64,000 bases of DNA from the NCBI RefSeq assembly GCF_001044255.1, contig NZ_JYNX01000038.1, positions 140,832 to 204,831 on the forward strand, written 5' to 3'. The DNA is from Mycolicibacterium chubuense. GTDB taxonomy: Bacteria > Actinomycetota > Actinomycetes > Mycobacteriales > Mycobacteriaceae. Below, piece after piece: positions 30,225 through 38,667 of the stretch (positions within the stretch are counted from its first letter, which is position 1; each line of letters opens with the position of its first letter). The notes beneath the pieces are model-generated. The model saw nothing but the letters and a program-made list of their open reading frames with translations. It was not told the DNA's origin and did no database searches. The translations under genes were made by a program, and so were the position numbers.

Positions 30225-31525
30225 CAGGCGGCCTCACCGTCGGGCACGGACACCACGATGTGCGTGTTGGTCCCACTCATGCCGAAGGCGGACACCGCGC
30301 CCCACCGCGCGGCGCCGGTGGCCGGCCACGGCGTCGCCTCGGTTGCCAGCCGTAGACCGGTTGCGGCCCAGTCGATCTCATCGCTGGGCTGCTCGGCGTG
30401 CAAGGTCGCAGGAACCACGCCGTGTTCGGCGGCCAGCAGCACCTTGGCCAGGCCGAGCGCTCCGGCGGCGGCCTGAGTGTGGCCGACGTTCGATTTCACC
30501 GAGCCCAGCAGCGGACCGCCGCCCGGCGCGCCGGCACCGTAGGTGGCGGCCAGGGAGTGCAGTTCGGTGCGATCGCCGAGACGGGTGCCGGTGCCGTGGC
30601 CCTCGATCATGCCGATCATCCCGATGTCGGCGGCCGCCGTGTCGAGCGCACGCCGGAACAGACGCGTCTGGGCGTCCTGGTTCGGCGCTGTCAGCCCCAC
30701 CGACCGGCCGTCGCTGTTGACGCAACTCGCCTGCACCTCGCCGAGCACGGGACGACGGTCGCGGCGCGCGGCGGATCGGCGCTGCAGCACGAACATCCCG
30801 GCGCCCTCACCCCAGACGGTGCCGCTGGCGTAAGCGCTGTAGGGGCGGCAGTGGCCGTCGTCGGAGAGCGCGTGCTGCCGGGCGAATTCGACGAAATAGC
30901 CGGGTGATCCCATCACGCAGACACCTCCGGCGAGTGCGAGGTCGCAGTCACCGGCGCGCAGCGCCTGCACGGCCAGGTGCACTGCCGAGAGCGCCGAGGA
31001 GCAGGATGTGTCGACGGTCATCGCCGGCCCTGCCAGCCCCAGGGTGTAGGCGATCCTGCCGGAGATGACGCCGAGCGAGGTTCCGGTGATCAGATGTCCG
31101 GTGTGTTCGCCGAACTCGTCCATGGCAGGCCCGTACCGCATGTCCGACGCGCCGACGTAGCAGCCGACATCATGACCGGCGAGGTCGTCCGGATTGATCG
31201 CGGCGTCCTCGAGTGCACGCCAGGCCACCCGCAGCCCGACGCGCTGCTGCGGATCCATCGCGAGAGCCTCGCGGCGGGAGATGCCGAAGAACTCGGGGTC
31301 GAATGTGCCTGCGGTGGCGAGGAATCCGCCGAGGTCGTGGATCGGTGTCGCGCCGCCCCGGCGCGAGGCGTCGATGAGTTCGTGCACCGGCCAACCCCGG
31401 TCGACGGGGAACGGGGCCAGCGCTTCGCGTCGCTCGGTGAGCAGCGCCCAGAAGTGGTCGGGGGTGGCCACCCCGCCCGGCGCCTCCACCGCCATCCCGA
31501 CGATCGCGATCGGGTCGTCGGTCAC
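30224..31525 (-). CDS. mbtC: Mycobactin ketosynthase MbtC
   Basis: This free-standing type I ketosynthase of 433 residues condenses the extender carried by MbtD with the growing mycobactin chain. The catalytic Cys is C175 (VDTSCSSALSAVH). The two His are H310 (IEGHGTGTRLGD) and H349 (SNVGHTQAAAG). The C-terminal block AFGMSGTNTHIVV is normal. GTG at 31525 overlaps the thioesterase stop by 4 bases and gives MTDDPIAIVGMAVEAPGG. Length matches MbtC of other mycobacteria. Confidence 0.93.
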   Translation of the reverse strand: MTDDPIAIVGMAVEAPGGVATPDHFWALLTERREALAPFPVDRGWPVHELIDASRRGGATPIHDLGGFLATAGTFDPEFFGISRREALAMDPQQRVGLRVAWRALEDAAINPDDLAGHDVGCYVGASDMRYGPAMDEFGEHTGHLITGTSLGVISGRIAYTLGLAGPAMTVDTSCSSALSAVHLAVQALRAGDCDLALAGGVCVMGSPGYFVEFARQHALSDDGHCRPYSAYASGTVWGEGAGMFVLQRRSAARRDRRPVLGEVQASCVNSDGRSVGLTAPNQDAQTRLFRRALDTAAADIGMIGMIEGHGTGTRLGDRTELHSLAATYGAGAPGGGPLLGSVKSNVGHTQAAAGALGLAKVLLAAEHGVVPATLHAEQPSDEIDWAATGLRLATEATPWPATGAARWGAVSAFGMSGTNTHIVVSVPDGEAA

Positions 31526-32265
31526 GTGCAGCTGACCAAGTCTGCGACGGTGTTCAGGTGGTCGTCCAGATAGAAGTGGCCGCCGGCGAAATCGGTGAAG
31601 GTGAAGGCACCGTCGGTGTGGATCGCCCACTGTCGCAGCAGTTCCTGATCGACACGGTGGTCGTCGCGGCCACCGAGGGCGTGAACGTCGGCCGTGATGC
31701 GCACGTCGCGCCCGCAGGTGTAGGCGTTGAAGGCCCGGTAGTCGGCGCGCACAGCCGGCAGCAGCAGGGCCAGGAAGTCGTCGTCGTCGAGCAAAGCGGC
31801 GTCGGTGCCGCCGAGATCGGCGATGTCGGTGAGCAACCCGGCGTCGGTGGTGGGCACCGGCCGCGAGCCCGCGACCGTCGACGGCGCCTGGCTGGCCGAT
31901 GCCCACAGCTCGCGCACCGTGATCCTGCGTCGGACGGCCTGCCGGGCGAACTCGAATCCGACCAGGGCACCCATGCAGTGCCCGAAGAGTCGCAGCGGTC
32001 CGAGCGCGGCCCAGTCCGCGGCGTCGAGCGTGTCGGTGGCGAGGTCGCCGACGGTGGGGGCAGCCGGATGCGCGAGCCGTTCACCGCGCTGCGGATACTG
32101 CAGGAGGAAGGTGTCGACGCCGCGTGCCGCGAGCGCCATGCCGAAACGGCGGTAGGCCGCGGCGGCGCCGCCGGCGTGCGGGAACACGAGGGTCGCGGTG
32201 CCCGGCCGGCCCGGGAACCGTTTGATCCACGGTGTCAGTTCGATGCGGTCGAGGTCGAGAGTCAT
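31522..32265 (-). CDS. mbtT: Stand-alone type II thioesterase of the mycobactin locus (MbtT), Cys nucleophile
   Basis: This 247-residue alpha/beta hydrolase resembles the editing thioesterases of NRPS/PKS systems, which clear mis-primed carrier domains. The oxyanion region is LVFPHAGGAAAAYR. The nucleophile elbow reads LRLFGHCMGALVGFEFARQ, so the usual Ser is a Cys (C97, codon TGC). The rest of the triad is D201 (LGGRDDHR) and H230 (FAGGHFYLDDH). ATG at 32265 overlaps the mbtB stop by 4 bases. In M. tuberculosis this domain is fused to the end of MbtB; here it is a separate gene, as reported for other mycobacteria. Confidence 0.88.
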   Translation of the reverse strand: MTLDLDRIELTPWIKRFPGRPGTATLVFPHAGGAAAAYRRFGMALAARGVDTFLLQYPQRGERLAHPAAPTVGDLATDTLDAADWAALGPLRLFGHCMGALVGFEFARQAVRRRITVRELWASASQAPSTVAGSRPVPTTDAGLLTDIADLGGTDAALLDDDDFLALLLPAVRADYRAFNAYTCGRDVRITADVHALGGRDDHRVDQELLRQWAIHTDGAFTFTDFAGGHFYLDDHLNTVADLVSCT

Positions 32266-35200
32266 CCCGCCGACGGACTTTCCAGCGCCGCACGGACCTC
32301 GGCGCCGTCCATGGCGGCCACCTCCAGGAACAGCTGCGCCACCTCCGTGAGCCGGTGACTGTCGGGTTCGCGCGCCAGTAGTCGCGTCGCCAGGTCCGCG
32401 ACCGTGCGGGCGGCGAAGATGTCTGCGACCGCCACCGACGGGGTGTCCAGCCACGTGCGGACCCGGCCGACCACCGCGGTGGCGAGCACGGAATCCCCTC
32501 CGCTGGCGAAGAAGTCGTCGTCGACGCCCACCTGACTCCGGCCGAGGACGTCACCGGTGATCGCGGCCAGCGCCGCCTCGAGGGGGGTGGTCGGCGCGCG
32601 GTAGCCGCGGCCGGCGCGCACCTCGGCTCCCGCGCCGAGCATCCGCGCGACGGCGACACGGTCCACCTTGCCGCCGACGGTGAACGGCACGTGGTCGGTG
32701 ACGACGACGATCTGGGGGATCATGTGCGGCGCGACGATCTCCGACAGCGCGGCGGTGACGCTCTGCGGGTCGCGGTCCGTGCACACCGCAGCGCCGAGCA
32801 CGTCGCGGCGACCGTCGGTCGGCACGATCGCGGCCACGGCCGCGTCGACGCCGGGTACCCGGCGCAGGGCGGCTTCGACGTCCCCGAGTTCGACCCGATA
32901 GCCACTGATCTTCACCCGGTGGTCGGCACGGCCGACGAACTCGATGAGCCCGCCCGGCCGGTAACGGACCAGATCGCCGGTGCGGTACCACCGTCGGCCC
33001 TCATGGATGACGAAGCGCTCCGCCGTCAACTCCGGGCGCGCGCAGTAGCCGCGGGCGATGCCGCGGCCACCGACCCACAGTTCGCCGGGCACCCAGTCCG
33101 GGCAGTCCAGCCCGTCGGATCCGACGACGCGACACATGTTGCCGGGCAACGGAACCCCCAGCGGTACCGATGTCCAGTCCTCGGGAAGCCGGTCGACGTC
33201 GCAGATCGTGTTGTGGGTGGCCGTCTCGGTGGCGCCGCCCAGCCCGGCGAAGCGCATCCGCGGCGCCCGGCGGCGCAGCGCACGAACCAGTTCGGGACGC
33301 ACCCAGTCGCCACCGGTCGGGACCACCCGCACCGTGGACAGGTCCCCGTCGACTCCGGTCAGCATCTCCAGCCAGCCGGGCATGAAGTGCAGCACGGTCA
33401 CGCCGTGCCGTTCGATCAGCCGCGCCCAGGTGTCCGGGTCGCGGCGGTGCGCTTCGTCGACCGCCACGACGGTGCCGCCGGCGCCGAGCATGCCGAACAC
33501 GTCGAGCACCGACAGATCGCATTCGAGCGTCGACAGCGCGAGACAGCGGTCGGCCGGTCCGATGCCGAAGTGGGCGTTGATGAATCCGACGGTGTTCATC
33601 GCCGCGTCGTGGGTGATCTCGACGCCCTTGGGTTCTCCCGTCGACCCCGAGGTGAACAGGATGTAGGCCGGCTCGCTGCCGGCGACGGCGGGCGGGCTGA
33701 AGCCGGTTTCCCGGCGGCCCACCCGCAGGGCCTCGGTGACGGTCAGACCGCATCGGGTGGGCGGCTGGTCACCGCACGCCAGCACCATCCGCACGCCGGC
33801 GTTGTCGAGCATGCGGTCCCCCCGCTCGGCAGGATGGTCGACGCCCACCGGGACGTAGACCGCTCCGGCTGTCGAGATCGCCAGCAGCGCAACGATCTGC
33901 TCGGCGTTCTTGGGCCCGGTCACCGCCACGGTGTCCCCCGGCCGGACGCCGGCGACGTGCAGCGCGGCCGCGACGGCGAGCACCTGCTCGCGCAACTGCG
34001 CATAGGTCAGCGCACCGTCGCCGTCGAGCACCGCGGTCGCCTCCGGCTGCGCCTCGGCCTGCCGGAGAAAGCCGTCGTGCAGGGCCTCGCGCGGCGCGGC
34101 GGACGCGGTGGTCACGGCGTCGCGGCGGGCCTGCTGATCGGGCGGCACGGCGCTGACATCGACGGCGTCCCAGGCGCCGTCGTCGGCGGCGAGGCGCTCC
34201 AGTTCGGCCAGGTGATGGGCGAACATCGCGTCGGCGACGCCGGGCCGGAAGGCGTCCTCGCGGACGTCCCAGTTGATCATCAAGCCGTCGGCCATCGGTG
34301 TGGCCTGCGCGTCGAGCAGCACCTGCGGACCCTGGGAGATCGTCCACACCGGCGTGCCGAACTGCTCGGTCACGATGCCGGCGAACAGATCTCCGAGACC
34401 CAGTGCACTGGTGTACACGAAAGGCGCGAGCACGGGCGTGCCGTGCAGACGGGTCAGGTCACGCAACACCGACAGGCCCGAGTAGCTCGCGTGGTGTGCG
34501 CTGGCGTGCAGGGAGTCCTGCAGCACCCGGGCGCGCGCGGTCGGTGTACGGGCCTCGCCGAGGTCCACGTCGAGCATCAGCGACGAGGTGAAGTCGCCCA
34601 CCAGCTTGTCGACGTCGGGATGGAACTGTTCGCGCCCGAACATCGGCAGGTTCAACAGGAATCGGCGATGGGTCGCCCAGCGGGCCAGCGTGCCGGCGTA
34701 GGAGGCGGCGATCGCCATCGCCGGGGTGATGCCGCGCCGGTGCGCCGCGGCGAACAGCGCGTCACGCGTGGCGACGTCGAAGGTGTGCCAGCGCCGGGTG
34801 CCGCGGCGCGGGTTCGCCTGCTCGGCGCGCGGAACGAGCGGCAGCGCAGGGCCTTCCGGCAGGTCCGGGAGTCGGTCGGCCCACCAGCGCCGGTCCTCGT
34901 CGCTGACAGGGGACGCCGCGGTGAGCGCCGCCCGGTACTGCCGGTAGGTGTAGCCCAGCGCGGGAAGCGTGCCGCCGGCGTAGAACTCGGCGAGGTCGGA
35001 CATGAAGGTGCGGTAGCTGACGGCGTCGGCGGCCTGCATGTCGAGGTCGACGTGCAGGCGGGTACGCCCGGCGGGCAGCAGGGACAGCGAGAACTCGACG
35101 ACCTGGCCGCGCAGCAGCTGATGGGATTTCTCGTCTCTGATCTGCGCGAGGTGCCTGTCGGCGTCGGGGAGGTCCGCGTCGCGCAGGTCGTACACCGTGA

Positions 35201-35711
35201 CGGGAAGGCCGCGATCACCGATGCGCTGGGTGCCGTCCGGCAGGATGTCGACGCGCAGCATCGGATGCCGCTCGGCCAGCCGGGCCGTCGCGGCGCGCAG
35301 CCGGTCGGGGTCGACGCCGGCGCCGTCGAACTCCACGTAGAGGTGTGCGGCGACCCCACCGAGCTGCTGGTCTTCGTTGCGGCCGACCCACAGCGCATGC
35401 TGGATCGGGGCCAGCGGGAACGGTCCGTCGTCCTCCGCGGCAATGGTGGACTGCGCGGGCTCCCCGAGCGCGGACATCTCGCGCCCGGCCAGCAGCTCCG
35501 CCCACGCCTGCACCGTGGGTCGGCCGGCCAGCGCCGCGAAGCTCACATCGATGCCCTGTCGCCGCCAGCGCCCGGACAGGGTCATCATCCGAATCGAGTC
35601 CAGACCCGAGGCGATCAGATCGGTGTGCGGATCGAGATCGTCGGGAGCGATCCCGAGCAGCTCGGCCACCTCGTCACGAATCGACAGGACACTCGTCGTC
35701 GCTGCTCCCAC
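32262..35711 (-). CDS. mbtB: Phenyloxazoline synthase MbtB (ArCP-Cy-A-T)
   Basis: This NRPS of about 1149 residues couples the aryl acid from MbtA to Ser or Thr and cyclises it to the oxazoline iron ligand. An aryl carrier domain opens the protein (DLIASGLDSIRMMTL, Ser near 39). The cyclisation domain follows, with DMQAADAVSY giving the DxxxxDxxS motif. The adenylation domain has LFTSGSTGEPKGVEIT, YRTGDLVRY and GRADHRVKISGYR. The final carrier Ser is near 1074 (FFASGGDSVLAT). There is no fused thioesterase. GGAGG at 35720-35716 suits GTG at 35711; a TTG one codon earlier (35714) is the alternative. IdeR boxes lie just upstream. Confidence 0.93.
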   Translation of the reverse strand: MGAATTSVLSIRDEVAELLGIAPDDLDPHTDLIASGLDSIRMMTLSGRWRRQGIDVSFAALAGRPTVQAWAELLAGREMSALGEPAQSTIAAEDDGPFPLAPIQHALWVGRNEDQQLGGVAAHLYVEFDGAGVDPDRLRAATARLAERHPMLRVDILPDGTQRIGDRGLPVTVYDLRDADLPDADRHLAQIRDEKSHQLLRGQVVEFSLSLLPAGRTRLHVDLDMQAADAVSYRTFMSDLAEFYAGGTLPALGYTYRQYRAALTAASPVSDEDRRWWADRLPDLPEGPALPLVPRAEQANPRRGTRRWHTFDVATRDALFAAAHRRGITPAMAIAASYAGTLARWATHRRFLLNLPMFGREQFHPDVDKLVGDFTSSLMLDVDLGEARTPTARARVLQDSLHASAHHASYSGLSVLRDLTRLHGTPVLAPFVYTSALGLGDLFAGIVTEQFGTPVWTISQGPQVLLDAQATPMADGLMINWDVREDAFRPGVADAMFAHHLAELERLAADDGAWDAVDVSAVPPDQQARRDAVTTASAAPREALHDGFLRQAEAQPEATAVLDGDGALTYAQLREQVLAVAAALHVAGVRPGDTVAVTGPKNAEQIVALLAISTAGAVYVPVGVDHPAERGDRMLDNAGVRMVLACGDQPPTRCGLTVTEALRVGRRETGFSPPAVAGSEPAYILFTSGSTGEPKGVEITHDAAMNTVGFINAHFGIGPADRCLALSTLECDLSVLDVFGMLGAGGTVVAVDEAHRRDPDTWARLIERHGVTVLHFMPGWLEMLTGVDGDLSTVRVVPTGGDWVRPELVRALRRRAPRMRFAGLGGATETATHNTICDVDRLPEDWTSVPLGVPLPGNMCRVVGSDGLDCPDWVPGELWVGGRGIARGYCARPELTAERFVIHEGRRWYRTGDLVRYRPGGLIEFVGRADHRVKISGYRVELGDVEAALRRVPGVDAAVAAIVPTDGRRDVLGAAVCTDRDPQSVTAALSEIVAPHMIPQIVVVTDHVPFTVGGKVDRVAVARMLGAGAEVRAGRGYRAPTTPLEAALAAITGDVLGRSQVGVDDDFFASGGDSVLATAVVGRVRTWLDTPSVAVADIFAARTVADLATRLLAREPDSHRLTEVAQLFLEVAAMDGAEVRAALESPSAG

Positions 35712-35724
35712 CAAGCCTCCAGCA

Positions 35725-35743
35725 TTAGTACAGGCTGCCCTAA
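35725..35743 (-). promoter_or_regulatory. IdeR iron box, mbtB side
   Basis: TTAGTACAGGCTGCCCTAA matches the IdeR consensus TTAGGTTAGGCTAACCTAA at 14 of 19 positions with both ends intact. It lies 13 bases upstream of the mbtB GTG and beside a second box. Repression of mbtB-G by iron-loaded IdeR is known in M. tuberculosis and inferred here. Confidence 0.75.
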
Positions 35744-35744
35744 C

Positions 35745-35763
35745 TTTGTGGAGGCTACCCTAT
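35745..35763 (+). promoter_or_regulatory. IdeR iron box, mbtA side, overlapping a -10
   Basis: TTTGTGGAGGCTACCCTAT matches the IdeR consensus at 13 of 19 positions, one base after the first box. TATATT at 35761-35766 is a good -10 for mbtA, and it overlaps the box end, so bound IdeR would block RNA polymerase. A 5' leader of about 35 bases before the mbtA ATG would result. Confidence 0.65.
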
Positions 35764-35808
35764 ATTCGGGTCACCGAGAACTCCTACCCAGAGCGGTGAC
35801 ACCCACAG

Positions 35809-37455
35809 ATGACCTCCCCCGCAACCGACCATCCGGACCTGCTGAACGGCTTCGTCCCGTTCCCTCCTGAGCGCGCACGGCAATACCGCGATGCCGGATA
35901 CTGGACCGGCCGTCCACTGGACTCCGTCCTCACCCGGGCGGCCGCCACGTGGCCCGGATGCACCGCGATCATCGATGCGACACAGCGCTGTTCGTTCGCC
36001 GAACTCGAACAGGCAGCGGATCGGGTCGCCGCCGGGGTGGCGGCACTCGGCATCGCCGACGGCGATCGCGTGCTGGTGCAACTGCCCAATTCGTGCCGGT
36101 TCGCCGTCACCTTGTTCGGGCTGCTGCGCGCAGGCGCGGTGCCCGTGCTGTGTCTGCCCGGCCACCGGGCCGCCGAACTCGGACATTTCGCCCGGGTGAG
36201 CGGCGCGGTCGCGCTGATCATCGCCGACCGGATCGCCGGCTTCGACCACGTCGCGATGGCGCGTGACCTCGTGGCCGACCATCCGCACCTGCGCCACGTC
36301 GTCGTCGACGGCGACTGCGGACCCTTCCTGCCGTGGTCGACACTGACCGACGCCGGGGCGGCGATCGCGCCTCGCCCACCGATCGATCCGTCGCGTCCCG
36401 CGGTCCTGCTGGTGTCCGGCGGCACCACCGGGCTGCCGAAACTTATCGCCCGCACGCACGACGACTACCTCTACACCGCCACGGCCAGTGCCGCCGCGTA
36501 CGGGATGACGGCGCAGGACACCTACCTGGTGGCGCTGCCCGCGGGCCACAACTTTCCGCTGGCGTGCCCCGGGCTGCTCGGATCGATGACGGTCGGCGCC
36601 GCGACCGTATTCACCGCAGACCCCAGTCCGGAGAACGCTTTCGCGCTGATCGACCGCCACCGCGTCACCGTGACCGGACTGGTCAACGCGCTGGCCAAGA
36701 TGTGGGCGCAGGCCTGCGCCTGGGAGCCGGTGCCGCCCACCTCGCTGCGCGTCGTGCAGGTGGGGGGATCCCGGATGAGTCCGGACGACGCCCGGTTCCT
36801 GCTGGAGCGGTTGTCACCCGGCATCTCGCAGATCTTCGGAATGGCCGAGGGCATGCTCAATTTCACGCGACCCGGCGATCCGCTGGACGTGGTGATGCAC
36901 ACCCAGGGACGGCCGATGTCGCCGCACGACGAGATGCGGGTGGTCGACGAGAACGGCGCAGAGGTGGCTCCCGGCGAGGAGGGTGAACTCCTTGTCCGCG
37001 GGCCCTACACCCTCAACGGCTACTACCGCGCCGAGGACGCCAACGCGCGGTCGTTCACCTCCGACGGCTTCTACCGCACCGGAGATCGGGTGCGCGTCTT
37101 CACCGACGGTCCCCGGGCCGGCTACCTGGAGGTGACGGGCCGGATCAAGGACGTCATCCACCGCGGCGGCGAAACCGTCTCGGCCACCGACCTGGAAGAC
37201 CACCTGCACACCCATCCTGGGATCCGCGCCGCGGCTGCGGTGCCGCTGCCCGACGCCTTTCTCGGCGAGAAGATCTGCGCCGCCGTGGTATTCGCAGGAC
37301 GGCCGATCACACTGAGCGAGCTGAACGCGTTCCTGGACAGCCGCGGGGTCTCCGTGCACCTGCGGCCCGATGTGCTGGTGGCACTGCCGTCGTTGCCGAT
37401 GACAGCGGTCGGCAAGGTCGACAAGCAGCGGGTGGTGAGGTCGGTGACGGGCTGA
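35809..37455 (+). CDS. mbtA: Aryl-AMP ligase of mycobactin synthesis (MbtA)
   Basis: MbtA (548 residues) activates the aryl acid starter as an acyl adenylate and loads it on the aryl carrier domain of MbtB. It is in the DhbE/YbtE class. The phosphate loop is LVSGGTTGLPKLIARTHDDY. The aromatic region is FGMAEGMLNFTRPGD, the hinge region is YRTGDRVRVFTDG, and the C-terminal catalytic Lys is in MTAVGKVDKQRVV. ATG at 35809 gives MTSPATDHPDLLNGFVPFPP. In M. tuberculosis the substrate is salicylate from MbtI. Here the nearby 6-methylsalicylate-type synthase suggests 6-methylsalicylate as substrate; the sequence alone cannot prove this. Confidence 0.93.
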   Translation: MTSPATDHPDLLNGFVPFPPERARQYRDAGYWTGRPLDSVLTRAAATWPGCTAIIDATQRCSFAELEQAADRVAAGVAALGIADGDRVLVQLPNSCRFAVTLFGLLRAGAVPVLCLPGHRAAELGHFARVSGAVALIIADRIAGFDHVAMARDLVADHPHLRHVVVDGDCGPFLPWSTLTDAGAAIAPRPPIDPSRPAVLLVSGGTTGLPKLIARTHDDYLYTATASAAAYGMTAQDTYLVALPAGHNFPLACPGLLGSMTVGAATVFTADPSPENAFALIDRHRVTVTGLVNALAKMWAQACAWEPVPPTSLRVVQVGGSRMSPDDARFLLERLSPGISQIFGMAEGMLNFTRPGDPLDVVMHTQGRPMSPHDEMRVVDENGAEVAPGEEGELLVRGPYTLNGYYRAEDANARSFTSDGFYRTGDRVRVFTDGPRAGYLEVTGRIKDVIHRGGETVSATDLEDHLHTHPGIRAAAAVPLPDAFLGEKICAAVVFAGRPITLSELNAFLDSRGVSVHLRPDVLVALPSLPMTAVGKVDKQRVVRSVTG

Positions 37456-37470
37456 TCACCCGGCGATCAG
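37452..37470. terminator. Short hairpin between convergent mbtA and P450 genes
   Basis: CTGATC (37452-37457) and GATCAG (37465-37470) are inverted with a 7-base loop, exactly where the mbtA stop meets the P450 stop. There is no T-run, and the stem is only 6 pairs, so it is at best a weak bidirectional terminator. Confidence 0.25.
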
Positions 37471-38667
37471 GCGGACCGGCGCGTGCTCGAGACGGCGAAT
37501 GATGTTGTTCACCGCCCAGATCGGCTCTCCGACCATCTCGATGCGCTCCACACGGTCGAGCAGCGCTCGGAGCACGGCGGCGGTCTCCAACCGCGCCAGC
37601 CCCTGCCCCGCGCACGCGTGAGCGCCGTTCCCGAATCCGACGTGCCGCCCGGCGTCGCGACGAATGTCGAAGAGCCACGGGTCTTTCCACTCGCGCTCGT
37701 CACGGTTGGCCGAGGCGTACACCGCGAGCACCCGCGCACCGGCCGGGATACTGACCCCGGCGACGGTGCTGTTCCTGCCGACCTTCCTGGTGAACGCCCG
37801 CAGCGGCGACTCGAAGCGCACCACCTCGTTGATCGCGTTGGGCAACAAGGTGGGGTCCGCCCGGAGCAGCTCCCACTGCTCCGGATGGGCGGCGAAGAGG
37901 TGGATCGCGCTGGAGATGGCGCTGATCGTGGTGTCCAACGACGGTGCGATGTAGTCGATCAGCAGGGGCGGCACCTCGTCGAGGTCGATGACGCCGTCGT
38001 CGGCGGCGGCGAGCAGTTCGTGCGCCATGCTGTCCGGCAGCACGGTGCGGTCCCGGACGACGCGGCGGGCGAAGCGCAGCATCTGCACGGTGGCGGGCAC
38101 GGCCGTGAGGGCCTGCCTGTTGGCCGTCCCCAGCATGTCGAACGTCGCCGCGCCCCATCCGAGGAGGTGGTCGCGCTGATCGTGCGGCCATCCGACGAGA
38201 TCGGGCACCACCGCGAGCGGAAGCGCGGTCGCCACGTCGGTCACCGCGTCGACGGTGCCCCGGCGCACCGCGGCGTCGACGATGCGGTGAGCCCGCTCGT
38301 CGACGGCATCGCCGAGGCCGCGCAGGGCGCGCGGCATCAGCCGGTGGGCGACGAGTCTGCGGCGCCGCTCGTGCTCGGCGCCGTCGCTGTTGAGCGTCGT
38401 GCCGCGCCCGAGACGGTTGGTCAGCGCGTTGGCCGCCACCCCGTCCCCGGACAGGTACGTGCCGTCGTCGCGCAGGGCCGCTTTGCATTCGGCGTAGCGC
38501 GGAAGTGCGTAGAGCCGATGCCGGGCCAACCACACGACGGGGCCGAGCGCCCGCATCGCGCGATAGTGGGGATAGGGGTCCAGGATCGCCGACCTGCTGT
38601 AGATGCTGGGCCGGTAGACCGGGACGTGCCGGGAGCGACGGAACACCTGCACCTTTCCTGCCGTCAT
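37456..38667 (-). CDS. Cytochrome P450
   Basis: This heme-thiolate monooxygenase of 403 residues has the heme loop FGNGAHACAGQG with C352 as iron ligand. Helix I contains APSLDTTISAISSA and the ExxR of the K helix is NEVVRFES. No membrane anchor is present, as usual for bacterial P450s, which need a separate ferredoxin and reductase; none is encoded nearby. ATG at 38667 overlaps the FAD monooxygenase stop by 4 bases, so it is the last gene of a four-gene operon with ring-hydroxylating and ring-cleaving enzymes. The substrate is probably an aromatic or small hydrophobic compound. It ends against mbtA with no gap. Confidence 0.88.
   Translation of the reverse strand: MTAGKVQVFRRSRHVPVYRPSIYSRSAILDPYPHYRAMRALGPVVWLARHRLYALPRYAECKAALRDDGTYLSGDGVAANALTNRLGRGTTLNSDGAEHERRRRLVAHRLMPRALRGLGDAVDERAHRIVDAAVRRGTVDAVTDVATALPLAVVPDLVGWPHDQRDHLLGWGAATFDMLGTANRQALTAVPATVQMLRFARRVVRDRTVLPDSMAHELLAAADDGVIDLDEVPPLLIDYIAPSLDTTISAISSAIHLFAAHPEQWELLRADPTLLPNAINEVVRFESPLRAFTRKVGRNSTVAGVSIPAGARVLAVYASANRDEREWKDPWLFDIRRDAGRHVGFGNGAHACAGQGLARLETAAVLRALLDRVERIEMVGEPIWAVNNIIRRLEHAPVRLIAG

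Noticed and set aside
37452-37470. The mbtA/P450 hairpin as a strong terminator
   Set aside because: The stem is six base pairs with a seven-base loop and no T-run; it is listed only as a weak candidate.
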